From Solirubrobacterales bacterium (GTDB lineage: Bacteria; Actinomycetota; Thermoleophilia; Solirubrobacterales; Solirubrobacteraceae), in the NCBI GenBank assembly GCA_025963965.1, contig JAOPZS010000023.1:1-63025 (forward strand): a stretch of 63,025 nucleotides of DNA. Direction: 5' to 3'. Position numbers and translations under genes: made by a program. Shown here piece after piece: positions 1-6,515 of the stretch (position 1 is its first letter; every line of letters starts with the position of its first letter). Under the pieces are notes generated by a model. That model had not been told where the DNA came from, ran no database searches, and saw only the letters and a program-made list of their open reading frames with translations.

Positions 1-111
1 GGCTCGCGCGAGCGCCAGCCTCGCCGGCGGCGCGTGGCGAGGGTGACGAGCGTTCCGCGACGGCGGCTGGAGGCCGTGACGCCCTACGACGAGGGAAGCT
101 TCGGCGACTGA
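1..111 (+). CDS. C-terminal end of an unidentified upstream protein (partial)
   Basis: Frame 1 is open from the first base and ends in TGA at 109-111. It gives about 36 residues, arginine-rich and then an acidic tail ending in DEGSFGD. The codons have the GC-rich third positions expected of a gene in this genome. No family can be recognised from so short a stretch, and it could be chance in GC-rich DNA. The 75 bases after it hold only the promoter of the next gene. Confidence 0.35.
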   Translation, partial: GSRERQPRRRRVARVTSVPRRRLEAVTPYDEGSFGD

Positions 112-174
112 TCGTAAGACGCAGCGCTTCGTTCGGCATGCCACCGGATTCGCATGAGCCGAACCGGGACCGCT

Positions 175-180
175 TAGGAT
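175..180 (+). promoter_or_regulatory. -10 box of a leaderless promoter
   Basis: TAGGAT lies 6 nt before the GTG start at 187, so transcription would start on the start codon itself. No Shine-Dalgarno is present. Confidence 0.5.
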
Positions 181-186
181 GGCGCC

Positions 187-792
187 GTGAAGCGAGACGG
201 TTTACGCCGCTGCGCAGCCGACGCGCGATTCCTGTTGGCACTCCGGGTACTGCCACCGTCCGTCGCACTCTTCTTCTTGCGGGCATGGCGCTACGCCCAC
301 AGGCGCGGAGACGAGTTCAGCCTCTCGTCTTCGATTCGTCCCAGCGAGCTCGCCGCGCTGCTCCGCCTCGCGCGAGGTCGCCAATCGGTAGTTGAGCTCG
401 GCACCGGAACGGGATGGAGCGCAATCGCGCTGGCACTGGCCGATCGCAAGCGCCGCGTCGTGAGCTACGACCCCTGCGCGCGCACCGAGCGCGACGCCTA
501 CCTCGCACGGGCATGGCCGTCCGTTCGCACGCGGATCGAGCTGCGTCACGAACCCGACAGCACCGGTCCACGGGGCGGCGAGGACGTCGAGCTTCTCTTC
601 ATCGACTCCTCCCACGACCGCGACTCGGTCGTCACCGCTTTTCACGCATGGCATGACTCGCTGCTCCCGGGCGCGATCGTCGCCTTCCACGACTACGAGC
701 ACCCAGGCCACCCCGGTGTACGCGACGCGGTTGTCGATCTTGGACTCGATGGCCAACAGCACGGCGGCCTATACGTGTGGCGCGCTCCGTGA
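187..792 (+). CDS. Class I SAM-dependent methyltransferase
   Basis: A 201-residue protein with a class I Rossmann methyltransferase core. The glycine-rich SAM loop VELGTGTGWSAIALA is near residue 64, followed by the acidic end of strand 2 (SYDPCA). The DVELLFIDSSHDRDSV segment and the late PGAIVAFHDYEHPGHPGV segment are typical of the Methyltransf_24-like group, which methylates small molecules or sugars. The acceptor substrate cannot be told from sequence. The GTG start is supported by the adjacent -10 box, which implies a leaderless mRNA. Confidence 0.8.
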   Translation: MKRDGLRRCAADARFLLALRVLPPSVALFFLRAWRYAHRRGDEFSLSSSIRPSELAALLRLARGRQSVVELGTGTGWSAIALALADRKRRVVSYDPCARTERDAYLARAWPSVRTRIELRHEPDSTGPRGGEDVELLFIDSSHDRDSVVTAFHAWHDSLLPGAIVAFHDYEHPGHPGVRDAVVDLGLDGQQHGGLYVWRAP

Positions 793-904
793 GAGCTCGG
801 CTACGCCGACGCTATACCGGTCGAGCCAATGGACGGTTTGCAACTCACGCTCCACCGCCCGCTCCGCACAGGGCTCGTAGAACGTGCACCCGTGAGGGTC
901 GAGT

Positions 905-1291
905 TCAGTGTGCCCCCAGCCCAGCTGAGGCCGCGGCTTCGGGCCGCCGGAAATAGATCTCCATTCGACTCACCTGTGTGCCCCGGAATGTGAACACCAC
1001 GTAGAGGGTGTTCGTGACCTCAACGCCGCTGCCGGTTCCGCGCATCCGTATGTCGCATGTCGCCAGAACATGATCGCCGCTCTCCTCCAACGCGGTCACC
1101 GCGACCTGTAACGGCTCCATCGCGTCCGGCGCGAGCCACGTCCGGATGGCTTCCCTCCCCTGTACGACCCCGAACCGATCGGCCCTCTGGACCTCGGCGT
1201 CGACAGCGAACATGTCCGCCGCACGATCGTGGTCGCCTTCCACTATGGCGGCGATGCCGGCTCTGATCAACTCGAAGCGTGCCGCTGACAT
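905..1291 (-). CDS. SnoaL-like / NTF2-fold protein
   Basis: A 128-residue protein of the NTF2 / ketosteroid-isomerase-like fold. The N-terminus has the usual long helix (RFELIRAGIAAIVEGDHDRA), then FAVDAEVQRADRFGVVQGREAIRTWL and a beta-rich C-terminal half with the LYVVFTFRGTQVSRMEIYF strands. Such proteins are small cyclases, isomerases or ligand binders. No catalytic Asp/His set can be assigned with confidence, so the substrate is unknown. It is the first of several small minus-strand genes up to 2938, two of which share this fold. I see no strong ribosome binding site. Confidence 0.7.
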   Translation of the reverse strand: MSAARFELIRAGIAAIVEGDHDRAADMFAVDAEVQRADRFGVVQGREAIRTWLAPDAMEPLQVAVTALEESGDHVLATCDIRMRGTGSGVEVTNTLYVVFTFRGTQVSRMEIYFRRPEAAASAGLGAH

Positions 1292-1612
1292 CTAGAGGAG
1301 TATCCCGCCTTCGTTTCCCGAGTAGGCGCGGCTTCCATTGTTGTTTGCTCTGCGCCGAGACTCGCCGCGGCTGCGACCCTGGCCTTTGCCCTTACGTCGC
1401 GTCGCCGGGGCGGCGGAAGAAGGAGCGCCTCCGAGCGCCTACGGCTACTCGGCCCATACGTCGGGCGAGGTTTTCTGGCTCGCGACACAGACGCTCAACC
1501 AGTCGGAGCCAGGACCTGGTGTCGCAACGATGACGGTTTTCGGGGCGCCGCTCTGAGGCCGGCGCACGACAGCCACCCCGGCGAGCCGGCCCGCTCGACT
1601 ATCTCAACTGCC
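1292..1612. other. Intergenic stretch without a supported gene
   Basis: About 320 bases between two SnoaL-like genes. A plus-strand reading frame at 1338-1556 is open, but it begins with arginine/proline-rich sequence of low-complexity character and matches no fold I recognise. Its last part (GEVFWLATQTLNQS) looks more protein-like, so a decayed gene is possible. I see no RNA gene. Confidence 0.4.
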
Positions 1613-2023
1613 CTACGCGGCCGCTACGCCCCCGGGCACGACCTCGGCGAACTTGACCGTGTCGATGAACTGCCGGAAGCGCGCCAGCTTGCCGTCCCGG
1701 ATCTCCCACACGTGGACAGCCGGCTCGTCCAGAGTCTTGCCGGTCGCCTTGCCGGTGCCCGTGTAGCGGACGATCGCCGCGACGGTCGCGTCCGATCCGA
1801 TGTACTCCTCGGGCGTGACCGCGAAGCCTTCGACGTCAGCGGCGATCGGGCCAAAGACGTTCTGCAGCACCGCGTCGCCGCTGCGGTACAGCCCTCCGTA
1901 TGGCATGCCCTCGGCCTCGAACCATTCGAGGTCGTCACTGAATGCCTCGAGTACGGCGGGCACGTCGCCTCGGGCGAACGCGGCATAGACACCCTTGACG
2001 ATTTCCACGTTCTGCTCACCCAT
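1613..2023 (-). CDS. SnoaL-like / NTF2-fold protein
   Basis: A 136-residue protein of the NTF2 fold: helix NVEIVKGVYAAFARGDVPAV, then FSDDLEWFEAEGMPYGGLYR with the conserved acidic/aromatic pattern of SnoaL-type proteins, and VHVWEIRDGKLARFRQFIDT, the signature C-terminal strand pair. Family members act on small ketone or polyketide substrates or are of unknown function. The ATG start is supported by a strong purine-rich Shine-Dalgarno (AAGGGGGAG, 4 nt before ATG), and a possible -10 box TACGGT lies at 2056-2061. The same 17-bp leader occurs upstream of the gene at 2194-2457. Confidence 0.8.
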   Translation of the reverse strand: MGEQNVEIVKGVYAAFARGDVPAVLEAFSDDLEWFEAEGMPYGGLYRSGDAVLQNVFGPIAADVEGFAVTPEEYIGSDATVAAIVRYTGTGKATGKTLDEPAVHVWEIRDGKLARFRQFIDTVKFAEVVPGGVAAA

Positions 2024-2039
2024 GGCTCCCCCTTCGTTG
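2023..2039 (-). repeat. 17-bp leader repeat, copy 1
   Basis: Seventeen bases identical to 2462-2478. On the coding strand they carry the Shine-Dalgarno of the SnoaL-like gene at 1613-2023, and the last base overlaps its start codon. Confidence 0.8.
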
Positions 2040-2113
2040 GCCTGCGTGGAGCCTGACCGTACTCGAACGTCGGGTGTCGCGCCGGGTCCTGAGACCTCGG
2101 TGCGACCCGCGCG

Positions 2114-2196
2114 CTAGGCCTGCTCGATTATCTCCACGCGATAGCCGTCCGGGTCGCGCCCGTAAGTAAACACAGCTGCGGGCCGCTCTCTACCTA
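2114..2196 (-). pseudogene. 3' remnant of a glyoxalase I gene
   Basis: Read on the minus strand, this stretch encodes ERPAAVFTYGRDPDGYRVE, then IIEQA and a stop. It matches the C-terminus of the intact glyoxalase at 2561-2938 (ERGPRICFVKDPDGYRVE, then IIEQA). The last 33 bases before the stop (2117-2149) are identical to 2564-2596. There is no start codon and no N-terminal half. Upstream it runs straight into the stop of the gene at 2194-2457, so this is a truncated duplicate. It includes the codons for the DPDGYRVE motif and the last metal-binding glutamate of the family. Confidence 0.8.
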
Positions 2197-2457
2197 CTGA
2201 CCCTCGACGTAGCTCGAGATCGGCTCGATGACCCCGTGGGACTCCTCGATCGCTTTGGCCTCCGGGGTCTCCAGTGCCGCGAGCATCCCGTCCATGTTGT
2301 GCACGTTTGCAGACACGGCAACCGTGGTCCCGCCGTCGGTCGGCAGGTAGTCGACGACATCCGAGGCGAAGTCCTCGAAGAACGCGACTCGCTCAGCCTT
2401 GTGCGAGGCCCATGCCTCGACGTCTGTCACTGCGTGGGTCAGGACGACTCTGGGCAT
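2194..2457 (-). CDS. Small protein of unknown function (probable dimeric alpha/beta-barrel type)
   Basis: An 87-residue protein starting at MPRVVLTHAVTDVEAW. An upstream in-frame start would add 11 residues, but the purine-rich Shine-Dalgarno (AAGGGGGAG) is placed for the start at 2457. The alternation of short strands (VVLTHAV, VDYLPTD, TTVAVSANVHN) with amphipathic helices (HKAERVAFFEDF, LETPEAKAIEESHGV) resembles small ferredoxin-like stress or monooxygenase-like proteins. I cannot name a family. Its stop abuts the glyoxalase remnant. Confidence 0.65.
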   Translation of the reverse strand: MPRVVLTHAVTDVEAWASHKAERVAFFEDFASDVVDYLPTDGGTTVAVSANVHNMDGMLAALETPEAKAIEESHGVIEPISSYVEGQ

Positions 2458-2461
2458 CAGC

Positions 2462-2478
2462 TGGCTCCCCCTTCGTTG
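2462..2478 (-). repeat. 17-bp leader repeat, copy 2
   Basis: Identical to 2023-2039. It supplies the Shine-Dalgarno for the gene at 2194-2457. A possible -10 box (TACGAT) is at 2494-2499, at a similar distance upstream as for copy 1. Confidence 0.8.
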
Positions 2479-2560
2479 TGGTTCGCGCACGGAATCGTAC
2501 GCTGCGAGCGTGTCTATCAGACGAGCACTGCCAGAAGCCTGGGTCTAGCGTCTGCGCCGG

Positions 2561-2938
2561 TCAGGCCTGCTCGATTATCTCCACGCGATAGCCGTCGGGA
2601 TCTTTGACGAAACAGATCCTCGGTCCGCGCTCGCTGACTTTGTAGGGCGGCTTCTCGGGCTCGATGCCCTGCTCGCCGAGGCGCGCGAGGGTTCCGTCGA
2701 GGTCCTCGGCGGTGATCGCGATGTGGCCGTAGGCGGTGCCGAGCTCGTAGGAGTCGACACCGAAGTTGTGGGTCAGCTCCAGGCGCGGCATGTCGCCGTC
2801 GCCGGGCTGGTTCATGAAGACGTTGACGGCCTCGTCTTTGATCGGCAGGCGGCCGACCTCCTGAAACCCGAGCGCCTCGTAGAAGGCAACCGATCGGTCG
2901 ATGTCCGTGATGCGGTAGCACGTGTGGATCAGCGCCAT
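2561..2938 (-). CDS. gloA: Lactoylglutathione lyase-like glyoxalase I (VOC family)
   Basis: A 125-residue vicinal-oxygen-chelate protein, the usual length for bacterial glyoxalase I, which isomerises the hemithioacetal of methylglyoxal and a thiol cofactor. Expected metal ligands are visible: His near residue 5 (ALIHTCYRITD), Glu in RLELTHNFG, His in YGHIAITAEDL and Glu in YRVEIIEQA. The N-terminal DIDRSVAFYEALGF motif is characteristic. The ORF is open further upstream, but the ATG at 2938 gives the canonical N-terminus and has a -10 box (TAAACT) 7 nt away, implying a leaderless mRNA. Actinobacteria usually lack glutathione, so the real thiol may differ. A fragment duplicate lies downstream at 2114-2196. 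Confidence 0.9.
   Translation of the reverse strand: MALIHTCYRITDIDRSVAFYEALGFQEVGRLPIKDEAVNVFMNQPGDGDMPRLELTHNFGVDSYELGTAYGHIAITAEDLDGTLARLGEQGIEPEKPPYKVSERGPRICFVKDPDGYRVEIIEQA
2564..2596 (-). repeat. 33-bp direct repeat (3' end of glyoxalase gene), parental copy
   Basis: Identical over 33 bases to 2117-2149 in the glyoxalase remnant; it covers the codons from the DGYRVE region to the alanine before the stop. Confidence 0.85.
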
Positions 2939-2945
2939 CGCAATG

Positions 2946-2951
2946 AGTTTA
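2946..2951 (-). promoter_or_regulatory. -10 box of glyoxalase gene
   Basis: TAAACT on the minus strand, 7 nt before the ATG at 2938. Confidence 0.45.
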
Positions 2952-3027
2952 CGCGCCGCACGGCAGCCGCCCATCGCACCGAGTGGGCCGGGAGGGCGGG
3001 AGTAAGCCGATCTGCGAAGCTTGGAGC

Positions 3028-3489
3028 GTGGGAGGGGTTCGGGTCCGCGAGGCAGCTTCCGTCGACCTCGATGCGCTGATGGAGCTTTACCAGCAGCTGA
3101 CGAGCCCCCTCGACGAGCCGGTGCCCGAGCCGCAGCCGGACCCACGTCGGGCGATCGAGCAGATCGTCGTTGATCCCGCGCGCAGCCTGCTGGTGGCGGA
3201 GCTCGACGGGCAGGTCGTGGGCACGGTGGACGTGCTGATCGCTCCCAACCTCACCCACCACGCGCAGCCATGGGCGCTCGTCGAGAACGTGGTCGTCGCC
3301 GAGTGGGCACGCCGGCGCGGGGCCGGCAGGGCGCTGATGCTGCGCGCGATCGAGCTCGCGCGCGAGGCCGGCTGCTACAAGGTCAATTTGATCTCTGGCA
3401 ACGAGCGCACCGGCGCGCATGACTTCTATCGCAGCCTCGGCTTCGAGGCCATCGGCCAGGGCTTCAAGACGTACCTCTTCGAGCGCTAG
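3028..3489 (+). CDS. GNAT-family N-acetyltransferase
   Basis: A 153-residue GNAT protein. It opens with VRVREAASVDLDALMELYQQL (strand 1, helix 1), has the acceptor-side strand LLVAELDGQVVGTVDVLIA, the acetyl-CoA loop VVVAEWARRRGAGRALM (motif A, R-R-x-G-x-G/A type) and the C-terminal AHDFYRSLGFEAIG of motif B. It transfers acetyl from acetyl-CoA to an amine that is not identifiable here. A start at 2983 would add 15 residues unlike the family; the GTG at 3028 gives the normal N-terminus. Confidence 0.85.
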   Translation: MGGVRVREAASVDLDALMELYQQLTSPLDEPVPEPQPDPRRAIEQIVVDPARSLLVAELDGQVVGTVDVLIAPNLTHHAQPWALVENVVVAEWARRRGAGRALMLRAIELAREAGCYKVNLISGNERTGAHDFYRSLGFEAIGQGFKTYLFER

Positions 3490-3506
3490 GAGACCCTGCC
3501 CTCCGC

Positions 3507-4283
3507 TCAGGGCCGCTGCAGCCGAACCCGCCAGATGTGCTCCATCGGCCACCGCCTCGCCCATTCGCGTGTGGACTCCGTGCGGTAGCTGCTCGTCGCG
3601 TCGGCGGCCGGGCGCAGCTCGATCAGGTCCTCGATGGTGAAGCCGTGCTTGCGAAACAGCGCGATCCACTCGCCGTAGGGAAGGTTGAAGGCGATCGGCT
3701 CGCCCGGCTCGGAGAACCGCCTAATCCCCTCCCAGTAGTCCACGACGAGTCGCTCGCTCGGCTCCTCCTCGCCCTCCGGCCACGCCAGGTCGACGATCGG
3801 CGTCAGCGCCGAGAAGGCGAAGAGGCCGCCCGGGCGCAGCAGGCGGCCGACCTCGGACACGCTGTTGTGAGGATCGGTGAACGTCATCGCGCCGATGTCG
3901 CAGAAGACGACGTCGAAGCTCGAGTCCTCCAGCCCCGTCGACTCGGCACTCGCGTGCACGAGCGGGAACTCGACGCCCGCCTGCTCCATCGCCTTGCGCG
4001 CGTGCTCGAGTTGTCGCGAGGAGTTGTCCAGCCCAGTCATCCGCGCGCCCAGCCCGGCAAGTGCGATCGACCACTGCGCAGCGCCGCAGCCGAGCTCGAG
4101 CACGTCCAACCCCGCCACGTCGCCGAGCACGCGGAGCTCTGACTCCGGGATCTGCCACACCCCCCAGGCCGTTCCGCCGGACTCCTCGAGCTGTGCGCCG
4201 TGGCGCGACTGGTACTCATCGGACTGTTCATCCCAGCGCTCCCGGTTGATCGCCGCGTCCGGGGTCAGCTCCTGCTCGCTCAT
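3507..4283 (-). CDS. Class I SAM-dependent methyltransferase (UbiE/Methyltransf_11 type)
   Basis: A 258-residue methyltransferase. LDVLELGCGAAQWSIALA is the SAM-binding motif I (around residue 58), followed by TGLDNSSRQLEHARK (acidic residue binding the ribose), ESTGLEDSSFDVVFCDIGAMTFTDP (motif II) and VGRLLRPGGLFAFSA (motif III). The N-terminal INRERWDEQSDEYQSRHG is the usual lid helix. The target is unknown. It is transcribed away from purD with only 49 bp between the two starts and has its own -10 box (TAGGCT) 6 nt before the ATG. Confidence 0.85.
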   Translation of the reverse strand: MSEQELTPDAAINRERWDEQSDEYQSRHGAQLEESGGTAWGVWQIPESELRVLGDVAGLDVLELGCGAAQWSIALAGLGARMTGLDNSSRQLEHARKAMEQAGVEFPLVHASAESTGLEDSSFDVVFCDIGAMTFTDPHNSVSEVGRLLRPGGLFAFSALTPIVDLAWPEGEEEPSERLVVDYWEGIRRFSEPGEPIAFNLPYGEWIALFRKHGFTIEDLIELRPAADATSSYRTESTREWARRWPMEHIWRVRLQRP

Positions 4284-4332
4284 GCGGCAAGCCTACGGCT
4301 CCATCCTCCGCCCCGCCTCTAGACTGCCCCCA
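4284..4332. promoter_or_regulatory. Divergent leaderless promoters: methyltransferase / purD
   Basis: In 49 bp there is a minus-strand -10 box TAGGCT (4290-4295, 6 nt from the ATG at 4283) and a plus-strand -10 box TAGACT (4320-4325, 7 nt from the GTG at 4333). The -35 regions must therefore overlap within this short spacer. Confidence 0.5.
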
Positions 4333-5673
4333 GTGCGGACGCTTGTCGTGGGCCACGGAGGACGGGAGAGCGCGCTTGCGATGCGCATGGCCGAGGACAG
4401 CGAGCTGCACGCGTTCCTCGGGCACGCGAACCCCACGATCCTGCTGCACGCCGAGCGCTCCGGCGGCGATCACCGCCTCGGCGACATCTGCGATCCCGCC
4501 GCCGTCGCGGCGTATGCCCGCGAGCGCGAGATCGACCTGGCGATGGTCAGCTCCGACGAGCCGCTCGCCGCCGGCGTCGTCGACGCGCTTCGCGCGCAGG
4601 GCACGACCACCGTCGGGCCGACCAGCGACGGGGCCGAGATCGAGTGGAACAAGGTCTTCGCCCGCGAGCTGCTCGCCGAGGTAGCACCCGAGTCGGTCCC
4701 GCAGCTGCGCGTCGCCCGCAGCCCTGAAGAGGTCGCCGCGGCGATCGCCTCGTTCGGCCCGACACCGGTGGTTGTCAAGCCCGCCGGGCTGACCGGCGGC
4801 AAGGGCGTCAAGGTGATGGGCCCGCATCTCGCCGACCATGCCGCCGCGCACGCCTACGCGCTCGAGCTGCTGGAGAAGGGCCGACCTGGCGAGGGGATCC
4901 TTCTCGAGGAGCGCGTCGACGGCGCCGAGTTCACGATCCAGGCGATCTCCGACGGTGAGACCGTCGTTTTCCCGAACGCGACCTATGACTATCCCTACCG
5001 CTTCGACGGCGACGAGGGACCTGGCACCGGCGGGATGGGCTCGCTGTCACTCCCCGGGACGACGCTCCCCTTCATGACCCCGGCGCACTACGAGCAGGCC
5101 TGCTCGATCATCCAGGCTGTGATCGAGCGTCTCGGCACGCTCGGCCGGCACTTCAGCGGCGTCATGAACTCCGGCTTCTTCGCGACCGCCGACGGCGTCA
5201 AGGTGATCGAGTTCAACGCTCGCTTCGGTGACCCGGAGTGCATGAACATCATGAGCCTCTTCGAGGGGTCCTGGACGGAGGTCATGCGCAGCATCGCCGC
5301 CGGCACGCTCAGCCAGGCCGACGTGCCGCTGCGGCGCGAGGCCTCGGTCGTCCTGTACCTCGTCTCCCCCGACTACGCCCTTCGCGCCGGTGAGGCGTAC
5401 GACTTCACGCTCGACCGCGACGCGATCGAGTCCGACGGGGGCCATGTCTTCTTCTCCTCCGCCGTGGCGCTCGGCGCCAGCGGCTACCGGACCGTCGGCA
5501 CCTCCCGTGCCGTCGCCCTGGCGAGCACTGCCCCGACGCTCGAGCAGGCGCGGGCGCGCGTCACCGGGTGGGCCGAGCGCGTCCCAGTGCTCGAGTGGCG
5601 CCGCGACGTCGGCGACGGGGCCTATCTCGACGGGCTCACAAAGCTCGTGGCGGCGGGGGCGAGAGCAGCCTAG
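4333..5673 (+). CDS. purD: Phosphoribosylamine-glycine ligase (GAR synthetase)
   Basis: A 446-residue ATP-grasp enzyme that joins glycine to 5-phosphoribosylamine in purine synthesis. The N-terminus MRTLVVGHGGRESALAMRM is the PurD signature. The ATP-grasp core shows VVVKPAGLTGGKGVKVMG near residue 148 and VIEFNARFGDPE near residue 294, which carries the Mg-binding Glu and Asn. The ORF is open 150 codons further upstream, antisense to the methyltransferase; the GTG at 4333 gives the family N-terminus and fits the -10 box. The FDGDEGPGTGGMGSLS stretch is well conserved in PurD. No other pur gene is nearby. Confidence 0.93.
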   Translation: MRTLVVGHGGRESALAMRMAEDSELHAFLGHANPTILLHAERSGGDHRLGDICDPAAVAAYAREREIDLAMVSSDEPLAAGVVDALRAQGTTTVGPTSDGAEIEWNKVFARELLAEVAPESVPQLRVARSPEEVAAAIASFGPTPVVVKPAGLTGGKGVKVMGPHLADHAAAHAYALELLEKGRPGEGILLEERVDGAEFTIQAISDGETVVFPNATYDYPYRFDGDEGPGTGGMGSLSLPGTTLPFMTPAHYEQACSIIQAVIERLGTLGRHFSGVMNSGFFATADGVKVIEFNARFGDPECMNIMSLFEGSWTEVMRSIAAGTLSQADVPLRREASVVLYLVSPDYALRAGEAYDFTLDRDAIESDGGHVFFSSAVALGASGYRTVGTSRAVALASTAPTLEQARARVTGWAERVPVLEWRRDVGDGAYLDGLTKLVAAGARAA

Positions 5674-5676
5674 GAT
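5671..5676 (+). promoter_or_regulatory. -10 box overlapping the purD stop codon
   Basis: TAGGAT, whose first three bases are the purD stop. It lies 6 nt before the GTG at 5683, fitting a leaderless transcript starting at that codon. Confidence 0.5.
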
Positions 5677-5682
5677 GACCCG

Positions 5683-6471
5683 GTGATCGTCGAGCGCTCG
5701 ACCCACCCCCAGTTCATCTCGAACACGTTCCTCGTAGCCGACGGCGAGGGTGGGCCGGCGTTCTTCGTCGACGCCGGCGGTCCGGTCGCGCCTTTGATCG
5801 AGGCCGCCGAGCGCCGGGGCCTCGAGCCCACCCACGTGCTGTTGACCCACCATCACTACGACCACATCTGCGAGCTCGACGCGCTGCTCGCCCGCTGGCC
5901 CGACCTGAAGGTGCTGATCAGCTCGCGCGAGCGGGCCCTGCTCGGCTCCCCGGCGGACGAGAAGGACGGCGCGAGTGCTCGCTACGACACGATCGAGGCC
6001 GGGGACGCTACGAGCTTCGGCGCACTCTCGGTACGACCCCTGCACACCCCCGGTCACACCGGCGGGATGCTCTCCTTCTTCGTATCGGGCGACGAGCAGC
6101 CGGGGGCCGTGTTCACCGGCGACACGCTCTTCAAGGACTCCGTCGGCGGCGTCAAAGCGCCCGGGCACACGACCTACGCGGACCTCCGCGACTCGATCAT
6201 GGGCACGCTGATGGAGCTCTCGCCGGAGACCGTCATCCATCCGGGGCACGCCGCCGACACGACCGTCGGCCGCGAGTGGGAGCAGAACGCCTTCATCCGC
6301 GTCTGGCGCGGTCTGGACCCGGAGGGCGCCGAGCCCTGCACCGCGCTCGGCGAGCCCGCCACGCTGGTGCTGCTGGGCGCCGACTACGACGGCGGCACGA
6401 AGGCGTGGGTTCGCTGGGCCGACGGGGCCGACGACATCGTGCCCGGGTCGAAAGTCGAGCGCGGCCCCTAG
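5683..6471 (+). CDS. MBL-fold metallohydrolase (glyoxalase II-like)
   Basis: A 262-residue metallo-beta-lactamase-fold hydrolase. The metal site THHHYDHI (HxHxDH) is near residue 55. Later ligands are in TPGHTGGMLSFF (His), VFTGDTLFKDSVGG (Asp) and VIHPGHAADTTVGREW (His). The last motif, with GREW following, is typical of hydroxyacylglutathione hydrolase-like proteins, which cleave thioesters such as S-lactoyl thiols. The C-terminal 50 residues are an extension without recognisable motif. It starts 9 bases after purD and may also be read from that transcript. Confidence 0.85.
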   Translation: MIVERSTHPQFISNTFLVADGEGGPAFFVDAGGPVAPLIEAAERRGLEPTHVLLTHHHYDHICELDALLARWPDLKVLISSRERALLGSPADEKDGASARYDTIEAGDATSFGALSVRPLHTPGHTGGMLSFFVSGDEQPGAVFTGDTLFKDSVGGVKAPGHTTYADLRDSIMGTLMELSPETVIHPGHAADTTVGREWEQNAFIRVWRGLDPEGAEPCTALGEPATLVLLGADYDGGTKAWVRWADGADDIVPGSKVERGP

Positions 6472-6501
6472 CGACGCCCCTCGCCGCTGGACCCGTCATC
6501 G

Positions 6502-6507
6502 TACGAT
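6502..6507 (+). promoter_or_regulatory. -10 box of ABC1 kinase gene
   Basis: TACGAT, 8 nt before the ATG at 6516. Confidence 0.4.
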
Positions 6508-6515
6508 GGGGGCCC

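Noticed and set aside
1338-1556. Open plus-strand frame between two SnoaL-like genes
   Set aside because: Arginine/proline-rich start, no fold or motif, no ribosome binding site, and only 72 codons in GC-rich DNA where open frames are common.
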